NCBI RefSeq assembly: GCF_000739085.1
Contig: NZ_CP009110.1
Coordinates: forward strand, 3,782,001 to 3,846,000
Direction: 5' to 3'
Length of the DNA: 64,000 bases
Source of the DNA: Amycolatopsis methanolica 239
Lineage (GTDB): Bacteria > Actinomycetota > Actinomycetes > Mycobacteriales > Pseudonocardiaceae
Under the pieces are notes generated by a model. It was not told where the DNA came from. It saw only the letters and a program-made list of their open reading frames with translations, and did not search any database. This document shows positions 26,770-35,332 of the stretch, in pieces (position 1 is the stretch's first letter; each line of letters begins with the position of its first letter). Both the position numbers and the translations under genes were made by a program.

Positions 26770-27422
26770 CGGAGCACGAACGGGACTCGCGCGGCCAGCG
26801 GGCCCAGCGCCGCCCGCTCGGCCTCGGTGGGGGCCCGCCGCCCGGTGCCGACCAGCAACGCGTCCGCGTCGGAGAACGATTCGGGGAACTGCGCCCCGGC
26901 GATCTTCTCCAGCATTTCGCGCGACGCGGCGAGCCCCTCGGCGGGCGGCCCGGCCACGGACGGCAGCTGGGCCACCAGGTCGAGGTGGTGCAGCGTCCAC
27001 TCCATGACGCAGGTGGACAGGTAGGCGGCCACGGTGAGGACCTGGTCGCGCGTGCGCACCCGCGCCGACGGGTCGGCCAGCTCCGCGGCGCGCCCGGCGG
27101 CGGAGCCGACGTCGTCGAGGTGGAACTTCAGCAGCCACGGCTCCCCGTAGGCCGCGGCCAGCCGGACGGTCAGCGCGTCGAGCGGGTCCTCACCGGTCGG
27201 CGGCTCGTCGCTGACCTCCCAGTAGGTCAGCTCGTCCCGGGTCGGCTCCTCGTCCGCCGGGGTCACCAGCGTGATCAGCACGTCCTGCGCGTCGATGATC
27301 AGGTGGCACACCAGGTCCCGCACCAGCCAGCCGGCGCAGCCGGACGGACGGGCGAGGTCGTCGTCGGCGAGCCCGGCGACCGCGGTCCGCAGCGCCGCCC
27401 ACGAGCGTGAGAAGAGATCCAC
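26766..27422 (-). CDS. Maleylpyruvate isomerase N-terminal (DinB-like) protein
   Basis: About 218 aa of the DinB/MDMPI superfamily of mycothiol-dependent metalloenzymes. The N-terminal four-helix-bundle signature is present (GLADDDLARPSGCAGWLVRDLVCHLIIDAQD), with possible metal histidines in CHLIIDAQ and EWTLHHLDLV. Many actinomycete members are uncharacterised mycothiol S-transferases or isomerases. GTG 27422 is chosen as the start because the family usually begins about there; a TTG at 27431 is also possible. Its stop is coupled to the broken LLM gene. Confidence 0.75.
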   Translation of the reverse strand: MDLFSRSWAALRTAVAGLADDDLARPSGCAGWLVRDLVCHLIIDAQDVLITLVTPADEEPTRDELTYWEVSDEPPTGEDPLDALTVRLAAAYGEPWLLKFHLDDVGSAAGRAAELADPSARVRTRDQVLTVAAYLSTCVMEWTLHHLDLVAQLPSVAGPPAEGLAASREMLEKIAGAQFPESFSDADALLVGTGRRAPTEAERAALGPLAARVPFVLR

Positions 27423-27464
27423 GCTTCGCAAGCTAACAGCGCCCGCCCGCCCGGGCGACCGGTT

Positions 27465-27791
27465 TCAGACGCGGGTGCGGGCGCGGGCCAGCCCGAGCCC
27501 GCCCAGCGCGGCGGCGACCAGCCCGATGGCCAGCGCCGCTAACCCGCCGACGATGCCGTAGCCGGTGCCCGGACCGCCCTCGGCCATCGCCACCACGATC
27601 CCGCCGGTCGCCATGCCGGCCACACCGGCGGCCAGTGCCGCGGTGGCGCCCCGCCGCCGGTGCCGGGCCACCGCGAGCGCTCCGGCGATCACCCCCGCCA
27701 GCGCCACCAGCGCGGCAACTGTTCCGACGAGCCGCCCGGTGGTGAGCGTTCCGGCGCCGACGGACTGGGCGAGCGCGTACTGGACGAACAT
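27465..27791 (-). CDS. DUF6223-like small membrane protein
   Basis: A 108-aa hydrophobic protein with three to four predicted helices rich in Gly/Ala (LVGTVAALVALAGVIAGALAVA, TAALAAGVAGMATGGIVVAM, GIVGGLAALAIGLVAAAL). It resembles DUF6223-family proteins of actinomycetes; the function is unknown. ATG 27791 is selected because AAGGAGTT sits just upstream. The gene is divergent from the sensor kinase at 27991, so both promoters lie in the 200-bp gap. Confidence 0.65.
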   Translation of the reverse strand: MFVQYALAQSVGAGTLTTGRLVGTVAALVALAGVIAGALAVARHRRRGATAALAAGVAGMATGGIVVAMAEGGPGTGYGIVGGLAALAIGLVAAALGGLGLARARTRV

Positions 27792-27990
27792 GGGGAACTC
27801 CTTCTGCCGCAACGGTTTTTCCGACACCGGTGATCCTGCGCCGGATCATGCCGCCGGTCGTCCGGCGAGCGCAGGCAATCCGCACTGCCGCCGGCGCCGC
27901 AGGACCAGCGGAAATACTGCGTCCGCGGTAGTGGCGGGATGCTCCACGCGCAGGACTCGCCCTCGCCACGATCCGGCTAGGGTTTCGTGC

Positions 27991-29130
27991 ATGAGCCGCG
28001 CCGGGAACCGGGTGATCCGCGCCGGCAACGGGACGATCCGCGCCGGGGATTGGGCGATCGGCGCCGGGATGGCGGCGATCCTCCTGGTGACCGCGCTGTC
28101 GGCGCCCGCCCCGGCCCTCGTGCCGCTGGGCTACGCGCTGCTGGCCGCCGGTGGTCTGGCACTGGCCGCGCACCGCCGGGCGCCGGTGGCCGTGCTGGCG
28201 GTGGCCGGGCTGAGCGCGCTGGGCGCCCAGGCGATCGGGGTTGTCGTGCCGGCGCTGGCCTACCTGTTCGCGGTGTTCGCCGCCGTCCGCGCCGGGCGGC
28301 GGCTCGCCGCGGTGGCCGCCACCGTGGTCATGCTGGCCGCGCTGCCGTTCGTGCTGCTGATCTCGCACGAGGAGACCGTCGGCGCGGCGTTCGCCCACTC
28401 CCGGGAGGTGCTCCAGCTGGCGTGGCTGGTCGCCGCCGGCGCGGCGGGCGAGGCGGTGCGGCAGGCCGAGCGCCGGGCGGACGAGGCCGAGCGCACCCGG
28501 GAGGAGACCGCGCGGCGCCGCGCCGACGAGGAGCGCCTGCACATCGCGCGCGAGCTGCACGATTCGCTCACCCACCAGATCTCCGTCATCAAGGTGCAGG
28601 CCGAGGTCGCCGTGCACCTCGCCCGCAAGCGCGGCGAGGACGTGCCGGAGTCGCTGCTGGCGATCCGGGACGCCGGGCGGGAGGCTGCCCGCGAGCTGCG
28701 GGCGACCTTGGAGGCGCTGCGCGACGACGACACCAGCCCGCCGCGCGGGCTGGACGACGTCCCGGAACTGGTGCGGCGCGCGCGATCCACCGGCCTGGAG
28801 ACGACGCTGACGATCGACGGCGAACGGGACGAGGTGCCCGCCGCCGTGCAGCGCACCGCCTACCGGATCGTCCAGGAATCGCTGACCAACGTGGCCCGGC
28901 ACGCGCGCGCCGCCAGCGCGTCGGTCCACATCGGATACCGGCCCGGCGCGATGGAGATCCGCGTGGACGACGACGGAACGGCCACCGTGGACGCGGCGCC
29001 GTCGCCCGGAGTCGGGTTGCTCGGCATGCGGGAGCGGGTCACCGCGCTCGGCGGCCGCCTCGTCGCCGCGCCCCGGGACGGCGGCGGGTTCCGCGTCCAC
29101 GCCGAACTGCCCGTGGAGCGGGTGCCGTGA
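27991..29130 (+). CDS. Sensor histidine kinase, NarL/LiaS type
   Basis: A 379-aa kinase. Residues about 20-155 hold four to five membrane helices; a coiled linker follows (AVRQAERRADEAERTREETARR). The HisKA_3 dimerisation helix with the phospho-acceptor His is RELHDSLTHQISVIKVQAE near residue 186. The HATPase has VQESLTNVARHARA and the G-box GVGLLGMRERVTALGG near residue 340. The N-terminus carries an unusual imperfect repeat (AGNRVIRAGNGTIRAGDWAI). ATG 27991. GTGA overlap with the response regulator shows a co-translated two-component pair. The signal is unknown. Confidence 0.9.
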   Translation: MSRAGNRVIRAGNGTIRAGDWAIGAGMAAILLVTALSAPAPALVPLGYALLAAGGLALAAHRRAPVAVLAVAGLSALGAQAIGVVVPALAYLFAVFAAVRAGRRLAAVAATVVMLAALPFVLLISHEETVGAAFAHSREVLQLAWLVAAGAAGEAVRQAERRADEAERTREETARRRADEERLHIARELHDSLTHQISVIKVQAEVAVHLARKRGEDVPESLLAIRDAGREAARELRATLEALRDDDTSPPRGLDDVPELVRRARSTGLETTLTIDGERDEVPAAVQRTAYRIVQESLTNVARHARAASASVHIGYRPGAMEIRVDDDGTATVDAAPSPGVGLLGMRERVTALGGRLVAAPRDGGGFRVHAELPVERVP

Positions 29131-29819
29131 TCCGCGTCCTGCTGGTGGACGACCAGCCGCTCATCCGCAGCGGGTTCCGCGCGCTGCTGGACAACGAGGA
29201 CGACATCGAGGTGGTCGCCGAGGCCGGTGACGGCGCGGCCGGGGTCGCGCTCGCCCGCGAGCACGTGCCGGACATCGCGCTCGTCGACGTCCAGATGCCG
29301 GTCGTGGGCGGCATCGAAGCCACCCGCCGGATCGCCGCGGACCCGGCGCTCGCGGCGGTGCACGTGGTCATCCTGACCAACTACGGCCTGGACGAGTACG
29401 TGTTCGACGCGCTGCGGGCCGGGGCCGCCGGGTTCCTGGTCAAGGACATCCAGCCGGAGGACTTCCTGCACGCTGTGCGGGTCGCCGCCCGCGGTGACGC
29501 GCTGCTGGCCCCGTCGATCACCCGCAAGCTGATCGACCGGTACGTCAGCCGCCCGCTGCACCCCGGCCCCGGCCTCGGCGAGCTGACCAACCGCGAGCGC
29601 GAGGCGGTGGCGCTGGTCGCGCAGGGACTGTCCAACGACGAGATCGCCGAGCGCATGGTGATCAGCCCGCTGACCGCGAAGACGCACGTCAACCGCGCGA
29701 TGACCAAGCTGCACGCGCGCGATCGCGCGCAACTGGTGGTGCTCGCCTACGAGTCCGGGCTGGTCACGCCCGCGAACCGGTCAGGAATCGAGAAGCACCG
29801 GCCCGCGCCGCGCGGTTGA
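29127..29819 (+). CDS. NarL/LuxR-type response regulator
   Basis: A 230-aa response regulator. The receiver domain has the acidic pair DD (VLLVDDQPLIRSGFRALL), phospho-acceptor Asp in ALVDVQMPVVGGIEATRR and Lys in FLVKDIQPEDF. The C-terminal LuxR HTH is LTNREREAVALVAQGLSNDEIAERMVISPLTAKTHVNRAM. The GTG start overlaps the kinase stop. It probably controls its own operon or the DUF6223 gene; no clear operator was found. Confidence 0.9.
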   Translation: MIRVLLVDDQPLIRSGFRALLDNEDDIEVVAEAGDGAAGVALAREHVPDIALVDVQMPVVGGIEATRRIAADPALAAVHVVILTNYGLDEYVFDALRAGAAGFLVKDIQPEDFLHAVRVAARGDALLAPSITRKLIDRYVSRPLHPGPGLGELTNREREAVALVAQGLSNDEIAERMVISPLTAKTHVNRAMTKLHARDRAQLVVLAYESGLVTPANRSGIEKHRPAPRG

Positions 29820-29828
29820 CTGTCCGGC

Positions 29829-30251
29829 ATGGCGAGCAAGCCTTTACTCTGGTTCCAGCGGCGCATGAACGCCCGCACCGTCACCCGCATCCGCCGCAAG
29901 GGCGGCCGGATGATGGGCATGGAGGTCCTGATCCTGCACACCGCCGGCCGCCGCAGCGGGCAGCCGCGGGAGACACCGGTGACCTGGTTCGCCGACGGCG
30001 ACGACTGGCTGCTCGTCGCCTCCGGCGGCGGCCACCGGAACCCGGACTGGTACGCGAACCTGATGGCGCGCCCGGACCGGGCGGCGATCGAGCTGTCCGG
30101 TCCGGACCGGGTGCCGGTGAAGCCGCAGCGGCTCGAGGGGACCGACCGCGACCGGGCGTGGCAGCGCATCGTCGCGGCGCAGCCGCGTTACGGCAAGTAC
30201 CAGCGCAAGAGCCACCGCGAGTACCCGGTGGTCCGCCTGACCCGGCGGTGA
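29829..30251 (+). CDS. Deazaflavin (F420)-dependent nitroreductase-family protein
   Basis: A 140-aa DDN/FDOR-B-like split-barrel protein. The F420-binding core is visible as ILHTAGRRSGQPRETPVTWFADGDDWLLVASGGG, followed by HRNPDWYANLMARP. Members reduce quinones, nitro-compounds or fatty acids with F420H2. Substrate unknown. ATG 29829 lies 9 bp after the response-regulator stop, so it may share that transcript. Confidence 0.85.
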   Translation: MASKPLLWFQRRMNARTVTRIRRKGGRMMGMEVLILHTAGRRSGQPRETPVTWFADGDDWLLVASGGGHRNPDWYANLMARPDRAAIELSGPDRVPVKPQRLEGTDRDRAWQRIVAAQPRYGKYQRKSHREYPVVRLTRR

Positions 30252-30304
30252 CCGCCTGGAGTCTCCGGCCATGGCCCGGCCCGCGCTGTACCAGTGGGCG
30301 CTGG

Positions 30305-30955
30305 TCATCCTGCGGGGGCGAGGAACGCGAGCGCCGCGTCCTTGAACCTGCGGCTGGACACCGCGTTGAGGTGGGTGCGCCGTCCGAGCGACACGAACGG
30401 CGCACCCAGCGACGCCGCGAACTCCGGGGCGCCCGTGGCGATCTCGTCCTGCTCACCGGCGGCGAACAACACGGGCACCGGCGGCGGGCCGCCGAGCCGG
30501 TGGCCGGCCATCCCGGCGACGCAGCCGTCCAGGCCGCCGCCGGACAGCGCCTCACGCACGCGCTCCATCGACTCGCGGGCGGCGGGGCGCCCGCCGATGC
30601 CGCCGAGCACCATCCGGCGGATCCGTCCCGGGGCGAGGCGCGCCAGCTCCCAACTGACCAGGCCGCCCATCGAGTACGTCACGGCATCCACAGTGGACAC
30701 CCCGGCGTCGTCGAGCACGGCGAGGACGTCCCGCGCCAGACCGCCGGGCGAATACCCGGAGGCGGGCTTGCCGCTCTGCCCGTGCCCGCGCAGATCCACG
30801 GCCACGTGCCCGAGCCCGGCCAGCGCCCGCAACCAGCCGGTCTGCTCCCAGGTGCGGGCGCTGTCCGAGGCGAAGCCGTGGACCAGCAGCACCGGCCGCG
30901 ACCCGGGGGCGTGGTCGTACCAGATCTTGGTGCCGTCGGCGGCGGTGGCGAACAC
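30305..30955 (-). CDS. Alpha/beta hydrolase (AcoC-type catalytic part)
   Basis: A 216-aa alpha/beta hydrolase: LLVHGFASDSARTW (oxyanion region), DLRGHGQSGKP, nucleophile elbow TYSMGGLVSW with the first usual Gly replaced by Thr, acid in GEQDEIATG, and His in RTHLNAVSS. It follows directly on a stand-alone lipoyl-domain gene. In acetoin dehydrogenase complexes the E2 protein AcoC is a single chain of lipoyl domain plus alpha/beta hydrolase, so these two genes look like a split AcoC. The GTG start at 30955 is 3 bp beyond the lipoyl-gene stop. Confidence 0.75.
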   Translation of the reverse strand: MFATAADGTKIWYDHAPGSRPVLLVHGFASDSARTWEQTGWLRALAGLGHVAVDLRGHGQSGKPASGYSPGGLARDVLAVLDDAGVSTVDAVTYSMGGLVSWELARLAPGRIRRMVLGGIGGRPAARESMERVREALSGGGLDGCVAGMAGHRLGGPPPVPVLFAAGEQDEIATGAPEFAASLGAPFVSLGRRTHLNAVSSRRFKDAALAFLAPAG

Positions 30956-30958
30956 GCC

Positions 30959-31276
30959 TCAGTCCTCCGGCAGGGTCAGGCGGACGCGCCGGTGCGGTTT
31001 GCGCTCCTCCGGGACGGTGCCGACGATCCCGGCGTCCTCCACGGTGAAGGTGACCAGCGGCGCGCCGACCGCGAGTTCCTCGTCCTCGCCGACGTGCAGC
31101 CGGGCGACGCGGCCGGACTGGGGCGAGGGGATCTCGACGGCGGACTTGGTGGTCTCCAGTTCGACCAGCGGCGCGTTGCGCTCGACCCAGTCGCCCTCGG
31201 CGACGAGCCACTCCAGCACGCGGGCGCTGATCAGGCCCTCGCCGAGGTCGGGCAGGGGGAAGGTCACTTCAGCCAC
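30959..31276 (-). CDS. Stand-alone lipoyl-domain protein (E2 fragment-like)
   Basis: A 105-aa protein consisting of one lipoyl domain (PLPDLGEGLISARVLEW) with the lipoylated lysine in ELETTKSAVEIPSP at about residue 43. There is no peripheral-subunit-binding domain and no acyltransferase domain. It would be a swinging-arm carrier for the E1 pair encoded just upstream, with the acyl transfer presumably done by the following hydrolase-fold protein. GTG 31276 overlaps the E1beta end by 8 bp. Confidence 0.85.
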   Translation of the reverse strand: MAEVTFPLPDLGEGLISARVLEWLVAEGDWVERNAPLVELETTKSAVEIPSPQSGRVARLHVGEDEELAVGAPLVTFTVEDAGIVGTVPEERKPHRRVRLTLPED

Positions 31277-32258
31277 GGCGGTACTCCAGGGTGGTCTGCA
31301 CGGCGGTCAGGATGCGGTCGACGCTGGGCAGGTACTCGTCCTCCAGCGCTCCGGACGGGTAGGGCACGTCGAACCCGGTGACCCGCTGCACGGGCGCGCG
31401 CAGGTCGGCGAAGCAGCGTTCGGTGATCAGCGCGGACACCTCGGCGCCGAGCCCGGCGGACAGCGGCGCCTCGTGCACGACGACCGCGCGCCGGGTGCGG
31501 GCCACCGACCGCGCGAGCCCGTCGGCGTCGATCGGCTTGAGCCAGCGCAGGTCGAGGACTTCCAGCTCGACCCCGTCCTCGGCGGCCAGTTCGGCGGCCT
31601 GCAGGCAGCGGGCGACCATCGCGCCCCATGCGACCAGAGTGCCGTGCTCGCCGGGCCGGGCGATGCGGCTGGTGCCGGGCGGCGGTATCTCGGCCGGCTC
31701 GGTGGGGTCGAACGTTTCGCGGTGCCAGTACCGGGACTTGGGTTCGAGGAAGATCACGGGGTCGGGGTCGGCGATGGCCTGCCGCAGCAGGTGGTAGCCC
31801 TCGCTCGGGGTGGCGGGCGCGACGACCTTGAGGCCGGGCACGTGCGCGAACAGCGCCTCCAGGCTTTCGCCGTGGTGCTCGGGCGCCTTGATCCCGCCGA
31901 AACTGGGCAGCCGCAACGTGATCGGCATGTTCAGCACCCCCCGGCTGCGGTAGTGCATGCGGGCGACCTGGTTGGCGATCTGGTCGATCGCGGGGTAGCT
32001 GAAGCCGTCGAACTGGATCTCCGGCACCGGCCGCCACCCGGCCACCGCCAGCCCGACCGCCATGCCCATGATCGCGGACTCGGCCAGCGGGGTGTCGAAC
32101 ACGCGGTGCTCCCCGAACTTGTCGCGCAGCCCGTCGGTCACCCGGAACACCCCGCCCAGCGTGCCGACGTCCTCGCCGAAGATCAGCACCCGGTCGTCGT
32201 CCTCGCAGGCGTGGCACAGGGCGACGTTCAGCGCCTGCTGCAACGAGAACTCAGGCAT
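31269..32258 (-). CDS. 2-oxoacid/acetoin dehydrogenase E1 beta subunit
   Basis: A 329-aa transketolase-like E1beta, full length: VLIFGEDVGTLGGVFRVTDGL, FDTPLAESAIMGMAVGLA, IQFDGFSYPAIDQIANQVA, and HHGESLEALFAHVPGLKVV, ending VTGFDVPYPSGALEDEYLP. With E1alpha it forms the thiamine-diphosphate decarboxylase component. The enzyme could act on branched-chain 2-oxoacids, pyruvate or acetoin; the split AcoC-like E2 favours acetoin. ATG 32258 overlaps the E1alpha stop by 8 bp. No E3 lies in the window. Confidence 0.9.
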   Translation of the reverse strand: MPEFSLQQALNVALCHACEDDDRVLIFGEDVGTLGGVFRVTDGLRDKFGEHRVFDTPLAESAIMGMAVGLAVAGWRPVPEIQFDGFSYPAIDQIANQVARMHYRSRGVLNMPITLRLPSFGGIKAPEHHGESLEALFAHVPGLKVVAPATPSEGYHLLRQAIADPDPVIFLEPKSRYWHRETFDPTEPAEIPPPGTSRIARPGEHGTLVAWGAMVARCLQAAELAAEDGVELEVLDLRWLKPIDADGLARSVARTRRAVVVHEAPLSAGLGAEVSALITERCFADLRAPVQRVTGFDVPYPSGALEDEYLPSVDRILTAVQTTLEYRRG

Positions 32259-33222
32259 CGAGGGACTCCTTCCACACCCGCTGCTGCTCCAGCAGGGCCG
32301 GCGTGGGCTCGCGGTAGACGAACGAGAACAGCTCCTCGGCGGGCGGCGGTTTCAGCGCCAGCAGGCCGTCGCGGACACCGCGTACCACCGTGGCGGCGTG
32401 CTCCTCGGCCGCGGCGACCTCGTCGGCGGACAGCCGCGCGGCGGCACGGGTCAGCGGGTCCCGGTCGAGCCACACGCGCTCGTCCTCCAGCGTGCGGTAC
32501 CGGCCGGGATCGTCCGATGTGGAGTGCGGGCCCAGCCGGTAGGTCATCGCCTCGATCACGGTCGGGCCGCCGCCGTCGCGGGCGCGGTCCAGCGCGGCGC
32601 GGGTCGCGTCGAACACCGCGACCACGTCATTGCCGTCGACGCGCACGCCCTCGATGCCGTACCCGGCGGCGCGGGCGGCGACCGAGCCGCCCGCCACCTG
32701 CTCCGCGGCCGGCACCGAGATCGCCCAGCCGTTGTTCTGGCAGAAGAAGACCACCGGCAGCCGGTAGACGCCGGCGAAGTTCATCGCCTCGTGCACGTCG
32801 CCCTGTGAGCTGGCGCCGTCGCCGAAATAGGTGATCGCCACGCCGCCGGTGTCGTCGAACTTCGCGCCCATCGCCCAGCCCACCGCGTGGGTGACGGGGC
32901 CGCCGACGACGGCGTTGAACGGCGCCAGCCGGGAGACCTTCGGGTCGTAGAGCCCGCCGTGCCACACGTTGAGGTGGGTCGCGAGGTAGCCGACGAGGTC
33001 GACGCTCATCGCCACCGCGACGCCGAGCTCGCGGTAGCAGGGGAAGGCGAAGTCGCGGGCCAGGTCGAGCGCGGCGGCGCTGCCGACCTGCGCTGCCTCC
33101 TGGCCCCTGGCGGGCGCGTAGGCGGGGAACACCCCCTGGCGCTGCAGCGCGATGGCCTCTTCGTCGAGCCGGCGCGCCACGACCATCAGGCGGTGGAGCG
33201 CGGGGAGATCAGCTTCGTGCAT
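32251..33222 (-). CDS. 2-oxoacid/acetoin dehydrogenase E1 alpha subunit
   Basis: A 323-aa E1alpha. The thiamine-diphosphate motif is intact: YFGDGASSQGDVHEAMNFAG through to FFCQNNGWAIS. The phosphorylation-loop region GPHSTSDDPGRYR is present. First gene of the operon E1alpha-E1beta-lipoyl-hydrolase. ATG 33222 is preferred over the longer frame (33258) because homology begins there. It is divergent from the IclR gene, which probably represses it through the site at 33317-33331. Confidence 0.9.
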   Translation of the reverse strand: MHEADLPALHRLMVVARRLDEEAIALQRQGVFPAYAPARGQEAAQVGSAAALDLARDFAFPCYRELGVAVAMSVDLVGYLATHLNVWHGGLYDPKVSRLAPFNAVVGGPVTHAVGWAMGAKFDDTGGVAITYFGDGASSQGDVHEAMNFAGVYRLPVVFFCQNNGWAISVPAAEQVAGGSVAARAAGYGIEGVRVDGNDVVAVFDATRAALDRARDGGGPTVIEAMTYRLGPHSTSDDPGRYRTLEDERVWLDRDPLTRAAARLSADEVAAAEEHAATVVRGVRDGLLALKPPPAEELFSFVYREPTPALLEQQRVWKESLDA

Positions 33223-33316
33223 GGCGGAAGGGTGCGGGGCGGCGCCGAAGCTGCGCAAGTGTCGCCCCGGACGCTGATCACTGTGCGCGTTCTGCCCCGC
33301 GTTTGGCCGCTTTCAC

Positions 33317-33331
33317 TGGTCATTTTGTCCA
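33317..33331. promoter_or_regulatory. Candidate IclR operator
   Basis: TGGTCA-TTT-TGTCCA is an inverted repeat with 5 of 6 half-site positions matching and a 3-bp spacer, the general layout of IclR-family sites (TGG...CCA ends). It lies between the divergent IclR gene (start 33378) and the E1alpha gene (start 33222). Confidence 0.5.
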
Positions 33332-33377
33332 GCGAGCCGCCGCGGCGACCACGCACCGGCGGCGCTACGGTGTCGGC

Positions 33378-34025
33378 GTGGCGGACGACGAGCAGCGGCG
33401 CGAGACGGTGTCGACCGGGGTCGGTGTGCTGGACCGGGTGGTCGCGATCCTGGACGCGGTCGAGGCGAACCCGATGGGGGCCAGCGAGATCGCCCGCGCG
33501 CTGGGGCTGTCGGTGCCGACCGCCCACCGCCTGGTGTCCGCCATGGTCAAGCACGGTCTGCTGCACCGCGACGACGACGGCCGCCACCACATCGGCCCCC
33601 GGTTCGCCTCGTCCGCGCTGACGGCCGCCGCGACGCCGGTGCTCACCGGGCTGCGCGCCGAGACCGGCGAGACGGCCCAGCTGTGGGTGCTGCGCGGCGA
33701 GGACCGGCTGTGCGTGGCGAGCGAGGAGTCGCCCCACGAGCTGCGCGCCGCCGTGCCCGTGGGCACGGTGCTGCCGTTGTCGGACAAGGGATCGGCGGCT
33801 CTGGCGCTCACCGGCGCGGGCCGGGGCTGGGTGGCGAGCGTGTCCGAGCGGACCCCCGGCCTGTGTTCGGTGAGCGCGCCCGTGCGCTATCGCGGCGACG
33901 TGGTCGCGGCGGTCTGCCTGGCCGCCCCGGTGTTCCGGGTGTCGGGCGACGGGCCGGGCGCGCAGTACGGCGACCTCGTGGTCGCGGCCGCGGAAACCCT
34001 GGAAAGGGCGTTGCGCCACCGCTGA
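33378..34025 (+). CDS. IclR-family transcriptional regulator
   Basis: A 215-aa IclR regulator: N-terminal winged HTH (RVVAILDAVEANPMGASEIARALGLSVPTAHRLV) and an effector domain that is short for the family (ETAQLWVLRGEDRLCVASE, then SAPVRYRGDVVAAVCLAAP). GTG 33378 is chosen because the residues encoded upstream are not family-like. It most likely controls the divergent E1alpha-E1beta-lipoyl-hydrolase operon and may also act on the CoA-transferase operon downstream. Confidence 0.85.
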   Translation: MADDEQRRETVSTGVGVLDRVVAILDAVEANPMGASEIARALGLSVPTAHRLVSAMVKHGLLHRDDDGRHHIGPRFASSALTAAATPVLTGLRAETGETAQLWVLRGEDRLCVASEESPHELRAAVPVGTVLPLSDKGSAALALTGAGRGWVASVSERTPGLCSVSAPVRYRGDVVAAVCLAAPVFRVSGDGPGAQYGDLVVAAAETLERALRHR

Positions 34026-34080
34026 AGTCGCGCGCCGGTCTTGTGGCGCCGGGCTCTCGCGGCTTATGGTCCTTCTCGTT

Positions 34081-34101
34081 AAATGACAGCGTTAGTCATT
34101 A
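34081..34101. promoter_or_regulatory. Inverted-repeat operator before the CoA-transferase gene
   Basis: AAATGAC-N7-GTCATTA: half-sites match at 6 of 7 positions in an AT-rich patch just upstream of the ribosome site (GGAGG at 34111-34115) and GTG 34120. The position between promoter and start suits a repressor. It does not resemble the IclR-like site at 33317. Confidence 0.5.
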
Positions 34102-34119
34102 TTTGAGAACGGAGGCGTT

Positions 34120-35331
34120 GTGGCCGACGCTCCCCTGACCGGCATCCGCGTGCTCGAACTCGGCAACTTCATCGCCGCCCCCTTCGCCACCCGCGTCTTC
34201 GCCGACTTCGGCGCCGAGGTGATCAAGGTCGAACGGCCCGGCGTCGGCGACGAGCTGCGCGGCTGGCGCCGCACCCGGGGCGGCACGTCGATGCTGTTCC
34301 GGACCATCGCGCGCAACAAGAAGTCGGTCACACTGGACCTGAAGAAGGACGAGGGCCGCGCGCTCGTCCTGGACCTGGTGCGGCAGTGCGACGTGGTGGT
34401 CGAGAACTTCCGCCCCGGCACGCTGGAACGCTGGGACCTCGGGCCGGCCGACCTCACCGCGGTGAACCCGGACCTCGTGGTCGTCCGCATCTCCGGCTAC
34501 GGGCAGACCGGCCCCTACCGCGATCGCGCCGGGTTCGGCGGCGTCGCCGAAGCCTTCGGCGGGCTGCGGCAGGTCACCGGGCACCCGGACCGTCCCCCGG
34601 TGCGGCCGGCCGCGCCGATCGCCGACGCCACCGCCGGGCTCTACGGCGTCGTCGGCGCGCTGATGTTGTTGCTGGGCAAGGCACGCGGTCTCCCCCACGA
34701 CGGCCCACGGGTCGCCGACGTCGCGCTCTACGAGTCGGTGTTCATGATGATGGAGTCGCTGATCCCGGACTTCGACGCCTACGGCGTGGTGCGCGAGCGC
34801 ACGGCCGGGAACCTGCCCGGTGTGGTGCCCAGCGGCGTCTACCCCACCGCCGACGGGCAGTCGGTCATGATCGCGGGCAACTCCAGCGGCGCGTTCGGCC
34901 GCCTGATGACCGCGGTCGGCCGCCAGGACCTGGCCGAGGACCCGGCGCTCGCCGACGGCGACGCCCGCTCCGCCCGGGAAGACGAACTCGACGCCGCCAT
35001 CACCGCGTGGACCTCGGCGCACACCGCGCCGGAGGCGGTGCGGATCCTCAACGAAGCCGGGGTGCCTGCGGGGCCGGTGCACGACGCGCGGGCCATCGCC
35101 GAGGACGAGCACTACCGCGCGCGGGACATGCTGCGCCCCCTCAAGGTCGTGGTCGAGTCCGAGCCGGAGGAGATCCGCTTCCCCGGCGTGGTGCCGCGCC
35201 TGCCGGGCGCCCCCGGCGACGTCCGGTGGGCGGGCCCGGAACTGGGCGAGCACACCGAAGCCGTGCTCGGCGGGCTGCTCGGCATCGGCGCCGACCGCCT
35301 GTCCGGCTACCGCGAGCGGAAGGTGATCTGA
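34120..35331 (+). CDS. CaiB/BaiF family (class III) CoA-transferase
   Basis: A 403-aa class III CoA-transferase. Visible features are TGIRVLELGNFIAAPFATRVFADFGAEVIKVE at the N-terminus, NKKSVTLDLKKDEGR, DVVVENFRPGTLERW, the expected catalytic Asp in APIADATAGLYGV, and SGYGQTGPYRDRAGF. It swaps CoA between carboxylic acids. Followed 1 bp later by an HMG-CoA-lyase-like gene, it probably activates a dicarboxylate such as 3-hydroxy-3-methylglutarate or citramalate. GTG 34120 has GGAGG four bases upstream. Confidence 0.9.
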   Translation: MADAPLTGIRVLELGNFIAAPFATRVFADFGAEVIKVERPGVGDELRGWRRTRGGTSMLFRTIARNKKSVTLDLKKDEGRALVLDLVRQCDVVVENFRPGTLERWDLGPADLTAVNPDLVVVRISGYGQTGPYRDRAGFGGVAEAFGGLRQVTGHPDRPPVRPAAPIADATAGLYGVVGALMLLLGKARGLPHDGPRVADVALYESVFMMMESLIPDFDAYGVVRERTAGNLPGVVPSGVYPTADGQSVMIAGNSSGAFGRLMTAVGRQDLAEDPALADGDARSAREDELDAAITAWTSAHTAPEAVRILNEAGVPAGPVHDARAIAEDEHYRARDMLRPLKVVVESEPEEIRFPGVVPRLPGAPGDVRWAGPELGEHTEAVLGGLLGIGADRLSGYRERKVI

Positions 35332-35332
35332 G

